From NCBI GenBank assembly GCA_027490755.1, contig JAIXXL010000003.1, positions 124,001-188,000 of the forward strand: DNA of 64,000 nt, read 5' to 3'. The notes under the pieces were generated by a model. That model had not been told where the DNA came from, ran no database searches, and saw only the letters and a list, made by a program, of their open reading frames with translations. Positions within the stretch are counted from its first letter, which is position 1. Each line of letters opens with the position of its first letter. Made by a program: the position numbers and the translations under genes. The stretch comes from Betaproteobacteria bacterium (GTDB taxonomy: Bacteria; Pseudomonadota; Gammaproteobacteria; Burkholderiales; UBA3065). Below, piece after piece: positions 10,094-18,335 of this stretch.

Positions 10094-11568
10094 GCCGGGC
10101 CCCGGGTCTGTTCCTCGGACTCGGCCAACTCGGCCGCGCGCAGCACGGCGCGTGCCTTGTTCTCGGTCTCCTGCCACTCCGACTGCGGCACCGAGTCGGC
10201 GACGATGCCGGCTCCGGCCTGCACGTACAGCTGACCGTCCTTGACCACGCCGGTGCGGATGGCGATGGCCACGTCCATGTTGCCGCTGTAGTCCAGGTAG
10301 CCCACCGCGCCGCCGTAGACGCCGCGCTTGGTCGGCTCGAACTCGTCGATGATCTCCATCGCCCGCACCTTGGGCGCGCCCGACAGCGTGCCGGCGGGGA
10401 AGGTCGCCTTGAGCGCGTCGATGGCGTCCAGCCCGGGCTTCAGCTGCCCCTGCACGTTGGAGACGATGTGCATGACGTGCGAGTAGCGCTCGATGACCAT
10501 GTGGTCGGTCACGCGCACGCTGCCGGTCTGCGCCACCCGGCCCACGTCGTTGCGACCCAGGTCCATCAGCTGCACGTGCTCGGCGCGCTCCTTGGGATCG
10601 GCCAAAAGGTCCTCGGCCAGCGCGTGGTCTTCCTCAGGCGTCACGCCGCGTGGCCGTGTGCCGGCGATCGGCCGGACGTTGACCGTGCCGTCTTCCAGGC
10701 GCACCAGGATCTCCGGGCTGGCGCCCACCACGTGGAACTCGCCGAAGTCGTAATAGAACATGTAGGGCGAGGGGTTGATGCTGCGCAGCGCGCGGTACAG
10801 CGACAGCGGGTGCGTCGCCAAAGGACGGCGGCGGCGGTTGGCCAACACCACCTGCATGATGTCGCCGGCGCGGATGTACTCCTGCGCCGCCTCCACAGCC
10901 TGCAGGAAACTTGCCTCGGGCCACTCGCGTACCGCCTCTACCGGCGGCGCGCTGACGGCGGCCGGGGCGTGCGCCACCTGGTCCAGCTGCGCGGTGAGTT
11001 CGTCGAGGCGCTTCTGCGCGGCGTCGAAGGCGCCCGGCAAAGACGGGTCGGCCCAGACGATCAGCGACAATTTGCCGCGGAGGTTGTCGAAGACGGCCAG
11101 CTCGTGGCTGACCAGCAGCAGGATGTCGGGCAGGCCGAGCGGGTCGGGTGGCGTGCTTTCGGCAAGCCGCCGCTCGATGTAGCGCACGATGTCGTAGGCG
11201 AAGTAGCCGCTCAGGCCGCCGGCGAATCGCGCCGGGCCCTCGCAGGGTGCGGCACGCACCGCCGCCAGATGCTCGCGCACCGCCTGCAGCGGGTCGGCCA
11301 CGGTCTGCTTCGACACCGGCTTGCGGTCACGCTCCAGCGTCACCTCGTGGCCGCGCACCACCAGCCGCTCGCGCGCCGGCAGGCCGATGATCGAGTAGCG
11401 GCCGAAGCGCTCGCCGCCCACCACCGACTCCAGCAGGAAGCTGTCCGGCCGGTTGGCCAGCTTGAGGTACACGGTCAGCGGCGTCTCGAGGTCGGCGTAG
11501 GTCTCGCGCATCACCGGGATGCGGTTGTAGCCCTGCGCGACCAGCCGGTCGAAGTCCTCGCGTCTCAT
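10090..11568 (-). CDS. trpE: Anthranilate synthase component I
   Basis: 492 residues, full length. TrpE makes anthranilate from chorismate with ammonia supplied by TrpG. The N-terminal regulatory part contains LLESVVGGERFGRYSIIG (the region that binds feedback tryptophan), and the catalytic C-terminal half shows NPSPYMFYYDFG, RPIAGTRPRG, DLGRNDVGRV and TLSGAPKVRAMEII. No trpG or trpD is next to it here, which is unusual for the rpe-gph-trpE order in Betaproteobacteria. It overlaps gph (upstream) and tyrA (downstream) by 4 bases each. Confidence 0.96.
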   Translation of the reverse strand: MRREDFDRLVAQGYNRIPVMRETYADLETPLTVYLKLANRPDSFLLESVVGGERFGRYSIIGLPARERLVVRGHEVTLERDRKPVSKQTVADPLQAVREHLAAVRAAPCEGPARFAGGLSGYFAYDIVRYIERRLAESTPPDPLGLPDILLLVSHELAVFDNLRGKLSLIVWADPSLPGAFDAAQKRLDELTAQLDQVAHAPAAVSAPPVEAVREWPEASFLQAVEAAQEYIRAGDIMQVVLANRRRRPLATHPLSLYRALRSINPSPYMFYYDFGEFHVVGASPEILVRLEDGTVNVRPIAGTRPRGVTPEEDHALAEDLLADPKERAEHVQLMDLGRNDVGRVAQTGSVRVTDHMVIERYSHVMHIVSNVQGQLKPGLDAIDALKATFPAGTLSGAPKVRAMEIIDEFEPTKRGVYGGAVGYLDYSGNMDVAIAIRTGVVKDGQLYVQAGAGIVADSVPQSEWQETENKARAVLRAAELAESEEQTRGPA

Positions 11569-12275
11569 GCCGCCTCTGCCAGTGCCAGCAGTACCGGCAG
11601 TTCGGTGAAGGAGCCGATGATGCGGTCGGCCGCCAGCGGCACGCCGGGCCCACCCTCGTTGTAGCCGTAGGGCAGGCACCACACCGGGCAGCCGGCGGCA
11701 CGCGCCGCCTCTACGTCGTTGCTGGAGTCGCCCACCATCAACGCCTCTGCCGGCGCCACACCGAAGTGCGCGCAGGCGTGCAGCAGCATGTCCGGGTACG
11801 GCTTCTTGCGCGTACAGGTGTCGCCGCTCACCACCAGCTCGAAGAACGGCGCCAGGCCGGTCTTGTCGAGCAGCGGCAGGGTGAATCTCTGGTGCTTGTT
11901 GGTGACGCAGGCCAGCGCGAAGCCGGCGTCCTGCAAGGAACGTAGCCCCTCGATCACGCCCGGGTAGGGCGGCGAGTCGAAGCCCAGCAGGTCCTCGTAG
12001 TGCGCCTCGAAGCTTGGCAGCAGGGTGTCGATCTCGGCCTGGGTGGGCTCGCGCTGCAGGGCCACGCGCAGCGATTGACTCAGCAGATGCCCCAGCCCGC
12101 GACCGATGAAGCTGACGATCTGCGGCAGGTGCAGTTCGGCCAGGCCGCGTTCGACCAGCGTGCGGTTCATCGCCCGCGCCAGGTCCGGCCCCGACTCCAG
12201 CAGTGTGCCGTCGAGGTCGACCAGCAGGGCGCGCACGCTCAGCTGCTCGATGTGGAATGCGGGCTCGCGATCCAT
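11565..12275 (-). CDS. gph: Phosphoglycolate phosphatase (HAD superfamily)
   Basis: 236 residues. The HAD motif I DLDGTLLESGPDLA (about 19-32), the cap with LPSFEAHYEDLLG, motif II VTNKH, and motif III-IV KKPYPDML ... MVGDSSNDVEAARAAG are all intact. It hydrolyses 2-phosphoglycolate from DNA repair or oxygenase side reactions, although related HAD enzymes have broader substrates. The position between rpe and trpE matches the conserved rpe-gph-trpE order, which supports the assignment over other HAD phosphatases. It overlaps trpE by 4 bases. Confidence 0.92.
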   Translation of the reverse strand: MDREPAFHIEQLSVRALLVDLDGTLLESGPDLARAMNRTLVERGLAELHLPQIVSFIGRGLGHLLSQSLRVALQREPTQAEIDTLLPSFEAHYEDLLGFDSPPYPGVIEGLRSLQDAGFALACVTNKHQRFTLPLLDKTGLAPFFELVVSGDTCTRKKPYPDMLLHACAHFGVAPAEALMVGDSSNDVEAARAAGCPVWCLPYGYNEGGPGVPLAADRIIGSFTELPVLLALAEAA

Positions 12276-12286
12276 CGCCGTCGCGG

Positions 12287-13000
12287 TCAGTGCACGCGGC
12301 CCGGCGTGAGCCCGGCCAGTTGTTCGCGCAGGGCGCGCAGCACGCTGTCGTAGCGGTGCGGGTCGCTGTCGCGCGCGGCGCCGAACACCGCCGATCCGGC
12401 GACGAAGGTGTCAGCGCCGGCGCGTGCCACCGCGGCGATGTTGTCGACCTTGACGCCGCCATCCACCTCCAGCCGGATGCGGTGGCCAGTCTCGCGCTCG
12501 TGCGCGTCCAGCATGGCGCGCACCTGGCGCAGCTTGGGCAGCGTCGACGGGATGAAAGACTGCCCGCCAAAGCCCGGGTTCACCGACATCAGCAGGACCA
12601 GGTCGAGCTTGTCGAGGACATGCTCGAGGTGTGCCGCCGGTGTGGCCGGGTTGAGCACCAGCCCGGCCTGGCAGCCCTGGTCGCGGATCAGCGCCAGCGT
12701 GCGGTCGACGTGGTCGCTGGCCTCCGGGTGGAAGCTGATCAGGTTGGCGCCGGCCTTGGCAAAGTCCGGCACGATGCGGTCGACCGGGCGCACCATCAGG
12801 TGCACGTCGATGGTCGCGCTGGTGTGCGGGCGGATGGCGGCGCAGACCAGCGGGCCGATGGTCAGGTTCGGCACGTAGTGGTTGTCCATGACGTCGAAGT
12901 GGATCCAGTCGGCGCCGGCGGCGATGACGTTGCTCACTTCCTCGCCAAGCCTTGCGAAATCGGCCGAGAGGATGCTGGGTGCGATGACGAATTCGGACAT
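12287..13000 (-). CDS. rpe: Ribulose-phosphate 3-epimerase
   Basis: 237 residues, a TIM barrel that interconverts ribulose 5-phosphate and xylulose 5-phosphate in the pentose phosphate route. [17 protein letters not shown] opens the protein; [19 protein letters not shown] carries metal and catalytic His/Asp residues; [22 protein letters not shown] and LEVDGGVK carry the remaining metal and catalytic residues. It is the first gene of the minus-strand rpe-gph-trpE-tyrA run and diverges from apaG across 110 bases that must contain both promoters. In a methylotroph it could also serve formaldehyde assimilation, but nothing here shows that. Confidence 0.96.
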   Translation of the reverse strand: MSEFVIAPSILSADFARLGEEVSNVIAAGADWIHFDVMDNHYVPNLTIGPLVCAAIRPHTSATIDVHLMVRPVDRIVPDFAKAGANLISFHPEASDHVDRTLALIRDQGCQAGLVLNPATPAAHLEHVLDKLDLVLLMSVNPGFGGQSFIPSTLPKLRQVRAMLDAHERETGHRIRLEVDGGVKVDNIAAVARAGADTFVAGSAVFGAARDSDPHRYDSVLRALREQLAGLTPGRVH

Positions 13001-13110
13001 GGAGCGGTGGCCCTGGGCGCGCCGTCTTTAAAGCCCGCCAGTGTAACCGAGGGTCGCTGGCTGACGAGGTCCGCCTTGCGTGCGGCCCCAAAATCGGATG
13101 CAATCCGTCC

Positions 13111-13494
13111 ATGAGCGACGACGCCACCCACCGCATCGAGGTCACGGCACATGCCGTGTTCGTGCCCGAGCAGTCGGACATCGTTGCCGACCGTTATGTG
13201 TTTGCCTACACCGTGATCATCCGCAACAGCGGCTCGGTGCCGGCCCAGCTGGTGTCACGGCATTGGGTCATCACCGACGCCCACAAGCGCTTGCAGGAGG
13301 TGCGGGGGCAGGGCGTGGTGGGTGAACAGCCCTGGCTGGCGCCGGGTCAGCACTTCGAGTATTCGAGCAGCGCATCCATCGCCACGCCGGTGGGCACCAT
13401 GCACGGCAGCTACCAGATGGTCGCCGCCGACGGTACCCGCTTCGACGCCGAAATCCCGCCCTTCCAGCTGAGCCTGCCAAGGACGCTGCACTGA
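13111..13494 (+). CDS. apaG: ApaG (CorD) family protein
   Basis: 127 residues, the normal ApaG length, a single immunoglobulin-like beta sandwich. Recognisable segments are RYVFAYTVIIRN, LVSRHWVITDA, VRGQGVVGEQP with its glycine-rich GxGxxG stretch, and GTMHGSYQMV. ApaG has been linked to magnesium/cobalt phenotypes and diadenosine tetraphosphate levels, and the fold appears in F-box proteins; its biochemical role is unsettled. It diverges from rpe and is followed at once by mltA, whose probable start overlaps the apaG stop. Confidence 0.93.
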   Translation: MSDDATHRIEVTAHAVFVPEQSDIVADRYVFAYTVIIRNSGSVPAQLVSRHWVITDAHKRLQEVRGQGVVGEQPWLAPGQHFEYSSSASIATPVGTMHGSYQMVAADGTRFDAEIPPFQLSLPRTLH

Positions 13495-14777
13495 GACTGT
13501 TTGCCGCGATCCTGCTGCTGTTGCTGGCCACCGGCTGCGCGCAAATGCGGCTGCCCGGCGGCACCCCGCCGCGCGAGGCCCCGCCGGCTGCGCGTCCGGC
13601 ACCCGCCGCGCCGCGCCCCGCACCCGAGGCGCGTCCTGCCCCCGAGACCGTCGCACCCGCTGGCCGGGTGGTCGCCTTCGCCGACCTGCCAGGCTGGGCC
13701 GACGACCGCCACGCCGAGGCGCTGGCGGTGTTCGTCGCCGGCTGCAAGGCGATCAAGCCGGATAAGCCCCTTGCACCGGCCTGCGCCGCCGCGCGCGGCG
13801 TACCAGCGGGCGACGATGCCGCCGCGCGTGGCTTCTTCGAGTCGCGCTTCGAGCCGGTCGAACTGAGCAACGGCAACGGCGCCACCGAAGGCCTGGTCAC
13901 CGGTTATTACGAGCCGGTGGTCCGCGCCTGCCGAGCCCGCAAGCCCGACTGCAGCGTGCCAATCCACGGCGTGCCTGACGACCTCATCACGGTGGACCTT
14001 TCCGCCATCGACCCCGACCTCAAGGGCAAGCGTCTGCGCGGCCGTCTGGAAGGGCGCAAGCTGGTTCCATATGCCAGCCGCGCCGAGATCGACGCGCGCA
14101 ACGGCAGCGCCGGCGCCTCAGCCAAGGGCAGCGCAACCAATGGCAACGCGAACGGCAACGGCAAGTCCGCCAACGGCAAGTCCGCCAACGGCAAGCCGCT
14201 GCCGGCACCCATCCTGGCCTGGGCGGCCGACGCGGTGGACGTGTTCTTCATGCAGGTGCAGGGCTCCGGCCGCCTGCAGCTGGACGACGGCGGCGTCATT
14301 CGCGTGGGCTACGCCGATCAGAACGGGCACCCCTACCGGCCGGTGGGGCGGTCTCTGGTCGAACGCGGTGCCCTGGCCAAGGATGGCGTCTCGATGCAAT
14401 CGATCCGCGACTGGTTGGCCGCCAACCCGGCCGAGCGCGACGCCGTCTTGGCAACCAACCCCAGCTATGTCTTCTTCCGCGAGCTGCCGCCCAGCGAGGA
14501 CGGCCCGCCAGGGTCGCTCGGCGTGCCGCTGACGCCAGCGCGCAGCATCGCCGTGGACGTGAACGCGGTGCCGCTGGGCAGCCCGGTCTGGCTCGCCACC
14601 ACCGACCCCGACGACGGCAGCGCCATCCGCCGGCTGATGGCGGCGCAGGACACCGGCGGCGCCATCCGCGGCACGGTGCGGGCCGACCTGTTCTGGGGTC
14701 GGGGTGATGCCGCCGCGGCCAAGGCCGGCCGCATGCAGCAGCCGGGCCGCATGTGGCTGCTGCGGCCGCGCCAGTAG
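13491..14777 (+). CDS. mltA: Membrane-bound lytic murein transglycosylase A (lipoprotein)
   Basis: About 428 residues if translation begins at CTG 13491, which overlaps the apaG stop and has AAGGA seven bases upstream; the first NTG start of the usual kinds in frame is TTG 13521. Starting early gives LRLFAAILLLLLATGC, a lipoprotein signal with the acylated Cys at its end; the late start would remove most of it. The MltA barrel shows VTGYYEPV, FFMQVQGSGRL, NPSYVFFRE and the catalytic-Asp segment AAQDTGGAIRG followed by RADLFWG. A Ser/Gly/Asn/Lys-rich insert (about residues 205-235) interrupts the fold. MltA cleaves peptidoglycan to 1,6-anhydromuropeptides at the outer membrane. Confidence 0.9.
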   Translation: MRLFAAILLLLLATGCAQMRLPGGTPPREAPPAARPAPAAPRPAPEARPAPETVAPAGRVVAFADLPGWADDRHAEALAVFVAGCKAIKPDKPLAPACAAARGVPAGDDAAARGFFESRFEPVELSNGNGATEGLVTGYYEPVVRACRARKPDCSVPIHGVPDDLITVDLSAIDPDLKGKRLRGRLEGRKLVPYASRAEIDARNGSAGASAKGSATNGNANGNGKSANGKSANGKPLPAPILAWAADAVDVFFMQVQGSGRLQLDDGGVIRVGYADQNGHPYRPVGRSLVERGALAKDGVSMQSIRDWLAANPAERDAVLATNPSYVFFRELPPSEDGPPGSLGVPLTPARSIAVDVNAVPLGSPVWLATTDPDDGSAIRRLMAAQDTGGAIRGTVRADLFWGRGDAAAAKAGRMQQPGRMWLLRPRQ

Positions 14778-14781
14778 GCGC

Positions 14782-15519
14782 TTACTTCCCTGATTCGTTC
14801 AGGTAACGCTCGATGTCCTTGGCCGGGATGGCGCCCGGCACGGTACGGCCGCTGGCGAACACCAGTGTCGGCGTGCCGTTGATACGGTACTTCTCGCCCA
14901 GTGCAGCCAATTTGGCGACCGGGTTCTCGCAGTCGGCACCGCTGGCCGGGCTCTTGCCCTCCAGCATCCAGTCCTTCCAGGCCTTCAGCCGGTCGCTGCT
15001 GCACCAGACCCGGCGCGAGCGCTCGTTGGCCTGTGGGTGCAGCTTGTCGATGGGGTAGAGGAAGGTATAGACGGTGACGTCGGTCACCTCCAGCAGCGAC
15101 TTCTCCAGCCGCTTGCAGAAGGGGCAGTCGGCGTCGGAGAACACCACCAGCTTGCGCTTGCCGTTGCCCTTCACCTCCTTGATGGCGAGGTCCACCGGCA
15201 GGCTGCCGAAGTCGATGCTGCGCAGCTTGGACAGTCGCTCGTCGGTCAGGTTGGCGCGCGTCTTGGTGTCGATCAGCATGCCGTTGAGCAGCACATGTTC
15301 GCCCTTCTCGTCGGCGTAGAAGATCTGGCCATCGGCGTAGACCTCCCACAGGCCGGCGACCGGCGACTTGCTCACCTGCTCGATCTGCAGGTCGGGGAAG
15401 CGCGACTGCAGGGCCTTCTTCAGCGCGTCATTGGCCAGCGCCGGCAGCGCCAGCAGGCAGAGTCCGACCAGCAGCGATGCGCTGACGGTGGTAGGGGCGA
15501 GGGCGGAGCGACGGGTCAT
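14782..15519 (-). CDS. dsbC: Thiol:disulfide interchange protein DsbC
   Basis: 245 residues: a signal peptide (about 1-29, ending PALA), an N-terminal dimerisation domain, then a thioredoxin fold with the active site C132-P-F-C135 (SDADCPFCKRLEK). A cis-proline segment INGTPTLVF lies near the C-terminus, and a second Cys pair (VWCSS, ADCENP) corresponds to the structural disulfide of DsbC. It isomerises wrong disulfides in periplasmic proteins and is kept reduced by DsbD. It is convergent with mltA, four bases apart, with no visible terminator between them. Confidence 0.95.
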   Translation of the reverse strand: MTRRSALAPTTVSASLLVGLCLLALPALANDALKKALQSRFPDLQIEQVSKSPVAGLWEVYADGQIFYADEKGEHVLLNGMLIDTKTRANLTDERLSKLRSIDFGSLPVDLAIKEVKGNGKRKLVVFSDADCPFCKRLEKSLLEVTDVTVYTFLYPIDKLHPQANERSRRVWCSSDRLKAWKDWMLEGKSPASGADCENPVAKLAALGEKYRINGTPTLVFASGRTVPGAIPAKDIERYLNESGK

Positions 15520-15561
15520 CTGGGGTACCGGAGGTGTTGGGCGGATGCGCAGACGTCGAGC

Positions 15562-16734
15562 CTAACGCATCGCCTGCCGCACCATCTCGGACTTGAGCGG
15601 CGCGAGGTGGTTCAGCAGGCCCATGCCGTGACCACCCACAAAGCCCGCCAGCGGCCGCTTGAACAGGTGGAACAGGCCGTCGGTGACGGTCTCGATGCTG
15701 TGCACGTCGAACTGGCGCAGCGTCTGGTAGCGCGCCAGCGCCATGCGGTCGCCGATATCGCGACGCCCGGCGGTGGCCTCGAGCAGCGCGCGCACGTCGC
15801 GCAGCCCCAGGTTCATACCCTGGCCGGCCAGCGGGTGGACCACGTGCGCGGCATCGCCCACCAGCGCCATTCGCGGCGCGGTGAGCTGGCGCGAGCGCTG
15901 CCGCCGCAGCGGGAACGACTGCGGCTGCGAGACTATTTCAAGGTCGCCCCAGCGGTGGGCCCCGGCCGCTGCCACCTGCGCTGTCAAGGCCGCGTCGTCC
16001 AGCGTCAGCAGCGCCTCGGCGCGCGCCTGCGGCAGGCTCCAGACCATGCTGATGTGGCGCCCGGGCAGTGGCAGCCAGGCCAGCACCGCGCCGTTGTCGA
16101 ACCACTGGCAGGCGATGCCGCGGTGGTCGCGCTCACAAATGAAATTGGCCACCACCGCGCGGTGCTCGTAATCGTCGCCGCTGGTCTGGATGCCTGCCAT
16201 CGCGCGCAGCGGCGAGGCGGCGCCGTCAGCGGCCACCAGCAGGCGGGTGGCCAGCGTGGACGCGTCGCTCAGCGCAAGCTCAAGGCCGTGGCCGGTGTCG
16301 GTCATGCCGCTGATCTCAGCTGCCGAGGCGGCGCCGGGTCGCTCGGCATGTGCCGCCACCGCCGCCTCCAGCGCCCGCAGCAGGTTGTCGCTCTCGACGA
16401 TCAGCGCCATCTCCGCCACGCCGGCCTGTTGCGCTGAAAGATCCAGGCCGCTGCCGTGGCGGGCGCGGATGTGCATGGCGCGCACGCTGCCGATGCGTCT
16501 GCGGTCGAGATGTGGGAGCACCCCCAGGCTCTCCAGCCAGCCCAGGTTGCCCGGCGAGAGGGCATAGATGCGCGCCGCATAACCATCGGGCAGTGGCGGC
16601 AAGGTATGCGCCTGCCGCAGCCAGCGAACGCGGGTGCCGCGGGCCAGCAGTCCGAGCGTGGCCGCTGCGCCGACGATGCCACCGCCGGCCACTACCACCT
16701 CGGGGTGCGGGTCACGATCCTGTTCTGTGTCCAT
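15562..16734 (-). CDS. UbiH/UbiF-family FAD-dependent ubiquinone-biosynthesis hydroxylase
   Basis: 390 residues from the chosen ATG; the frame continues upstream without family similarity. FAD-binding GGGIVGAAATLGLLARG is near the N-terminus, LLVAADGAASPLRAMAGI is the DG motif, and MALVGDAAHVVHPLAGQGMNLGLRDV the second FAD motif (cited in part: GDAAHVVHPLAGQGMNLG). These flavoprotein monooxygenases add ring hydroxyls during ubiquinone synthesis; whether this copy acts at C1, C5 or C6 cannot be decided from sequence reading. It sits next to dsbC on the same strand, 42 bases upstream of it, an order seen in other Betaproteobacteria. Confidence 0.88.
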   Translation of the reverse strand: MDTEQDRDPHPEVVVAGGGIVGAAATLGLLARGTRVRWLRQAHTLPPLPDGYAARIYALSPGNLGWLESLGVLPHLDRRRIGSVRAMHIRARHGSGLDLSAQQAGVAEMALIVESDNLLRALEAAVAAHAERPGAASAAEISGMTDTGHGLELALSDASTLATRLLVAADGAASPLRAMAGIQTSGDDYEHRAVVANFICERDHRGIACQWFDNGAVLAWLPLPGRHISMVWSLPQARAEALLTLDDAALTAQVAAAGAHRWGDLEIVSQPQSFPLRRQRSRQLTAPRMALVGDAAHVVHPLAGQGMNLGLRDVRALLEATAGRRDIGDRMALARYQTLRQFDVHSIETVTDGLFHLFKRPLAGFVGGHGMGLLNHLAPLKSEMVRQAMR

Positions 16735-16801
16735 GGTGTTCTGGAAGTCTTTTGTGGCCGGTCTGGCGGTGTGTCGCGGTGCAGGGCTGGTCTTGCCAAG
16801 G

Positions 16802-16830
16802 TTGACCCGCCGCAGCACCAAGCCTAGACT
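16802..16830 (+). promoter_or_regulatory. Sigma-70-type promoter of the tRNA gene
   Basis: TTGACC and TAGACT hexamers are separated by 17 bases and end 11 bases before the tRNA 5' end. Spacing and distance are what a stable-RNA promoter would need. No other gene lies downstream in range. Confidence 0.75.
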
Positions 16831-16841
16831 ACGCGGCCCAT

Positions 16842-16918
<77 letters not shown>

Positions 16919-16926
16919 GTCTCACC

Positions 16927-16959
16927 AGCAAGGCCGACCACTGTGTCGGCCTTGCTGCT
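16927..16959 (+). terminator. Terminator of the tRNA transcript
   Basis: A perfect 12-bp inverted repeat (AGCAAGGCCGAC / GTCGGCCTTGCT, six-base loop) begins 8 bases after the tRNA, followed by GCTTT. The T-tract is short, but stem strength and position support termination. Confidence 0.78.
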
Positions 16960-17037
16960 TTCTGGTGCCGCTCATCGGGTGCTGCTGGCGGGTGGATCGG
17001 CGAACAGGTCAGGCCAGCTCCAATCGGCATTTGCAAA

Positions 17038-17052
17038 TTAGATTTTATCTAA
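17038..17052. promoter_or_regulatory. Palindromic operator candidate upstream of the first MarR-like gene
   Basis: TTAGAT-TTT-ATCTAA is a perfect inverted repeat 66 bases before the start codon, in an AT-rich patch of otherwise GC-rich DNA. TTGCAA just upstream may be a -35 element. MarR/OhrR proteins bind such short palindromes and usually repress their own gene, so autoregulation is the likely meaning. Confidence 0.5.
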
Positions 17053-17117
17053 CGGAACAAGTGTTTATCACCGGAAGTCTTCTGTCTCCCTGACAGCGCT
17101 CATCCGGAGTTTCCGAC

Positions 17118-17606
17118 ATGCAGAGCGATACCTGCTCCTCAACGGCGGACTTGGCGGTCGATCGCCAGCTGTGTTTCCTCCTCCACCGCAACACCGCCCG
17201 TTTCATCGGCCGCTGGGACCGGTTCCTGCGCAGCTACAACCTGACCTTCACCGAATACCTCGTATTGCTCGCGGTGTGGGAGCGCTGGCCGGTGAGCGAG
17301 AACGCGCTGGCGGTGCGGCTCCAGTTCGATCCGTTCACCATGGAGGAAGCGCTGGCCAACCTTGAGCGTGGCCGCCTTGTGACCCGCAGCGAGGACCTGG
17401 GCATCCCCGAGCACCGGGTGGTGGAGGCCACCCGCAAGGGGCTGGACATGCGGCCCGAGATCGAGGAGATCCGTGGCCGCTTCTCGTGCGAGTTGGGTCT
17501 GACACCGAAAGACTCCGCCGTGCTCATGGCGCAATTGGAGAAGCTGTCGGAAGCACTGGCCGGGATGGACCTTGTCCGCGGCGACTGGGCCGCGCAGCCG
17601 GCCTGA
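17118..17606 (+). CDS. MarR-family regulator, OhrR-like (first of a tandem pair)
   Basis: 162 residues. The opening DRQLCFLLHRNTARFIGRW followed by LTFTEYLVLLAVWE closely parallels OhrR, whose single N-terminal Cys senses organic peroxides; here Cys19 occupies that place. The winged-helix part is LRLQFDP-type (AVRLQFDPFTMEEALANLE) then GRLVTRSEDLGIPEHRVVEATRKG, where the recognition helix differs from standard OhrR. An ohr gene, the usual target, is not nearby. A paralogue of identical length follows, and a BLUF protein and rubrerythrin lie beyond. A redox-sensing role is inferred from the Cys, and the ligand is unknown. Confidence 0.82.
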   Translation: MQSDTCSSTADLAVDRQLCFLLHRNTARFIGRWDRFLRSYNLTFTEYLVLLAVWERWPVSENALAVRLQFDPFTMEEALANLERGRLVTRSEDLGIPEHRVVEATRKGLDMRPEIEEIRGRFSCELGLTPKDSAVLMAQLEKLSEALAGMDLVRGDWAAQPA

Positions 17607-17840
17607 CCGCCACCGTCTCCGCGCCGCGGGTCCGACCCGCGCGAGAACGCTCGGGGCGCTCCGTTTCTGACATGTCGCGGCGGCCAGGAGCGTCCCAACG
17701 CACCCTGGTAAAATAACTATCTCTATTGGATTGATTCTTCCGGTAGCGTGTCTGGCTGGAAGGGTGCCGGCTGGTGCGGCGGCGCTCGCCAGAGTGGGTC
17801 GTCAATACCCGCTGCACCGCTCGATACGGAGAATCCGACA

Positions 17841-18329
17841 ATGAAGAGCGATACACCTCGGGCCGCACCTGCGGTCCTCAACACAGCGTCGCAGCTTTGC
17901 GGCCTGCTGCATGCCACCAACGCCAAGCTCATCGGCCCCTGGGACCGCGTGCTGCGCCAATACGGTCTGGATTTTGCCGGTTACGCGGCACTGCTGGCCT
18001 TATACGAGCGGTCACCGATCAGCGAGGGGGATCTCTCGCTGCGCTTGCAGTTCGACCCCTTCACCTTCGAGGACGCGCTGGCGGATCTCGAGCGCTGCCG
18101 GCTCATTTCCCGCTCCGGGAGCACCGAGGCCGGCGACCGTCTGGTTGCACCCAGCGGCAAGGCCTTTGACCTGCAACCCGACCTGCTCGACATCGCCGGC
18201 CGCCTCGCCAACGATTTCAGTTTCGCCGAGGCCGATGCCCAGCAGCTCATGGGCCAGCTCAGGCGCTTGTCGCTGGCGATCACCAACACCGCGCTCGACC
18301 ATCTGGATGTCACCCGGGAGCATGCCTGA
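17841..18329 (+). CDS. MarR-family regulator, OhrR-like (second of a tandem pair)
   Basis: 162 residues, a clear paralogue of the preceding gene: LCGLLHATNAKLIGPWDRVLRQYGL aligns with its partner, Cys20 matches Cys19, and LRLQFDPFTFEDALADLER is nearly the same in the DNA-binding region. The similarity extends into the leader: CGGAG, two variable bases, TCCGACA, the start codon and AGAGCGATAC are shared, so the duplication included the ribosome-binding site. The start chosen is the one that gives this match; the frame is open upstream. About 234 bases separate the genes, enough for a separate promoter. Wing sequences differ, so the two may bind different operators or form heterodimers. Confidence 0.82.
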   Translation: MKSDTPRAAPAVLNTASQLCGLLHATNAKLIGPWDRVLRQYGLDFAGYAALLALYERSPISEGDLSLRLQFDPFTFEDALADLERCRLISRSGSTEAGDRLVAPSGKAFDLQPDLLDIAGRLANDFSFAEADAQQLMGQLRRLSLAITNTALDHLDVTREHA

Positions 18330-18335
18330 GGCGAC

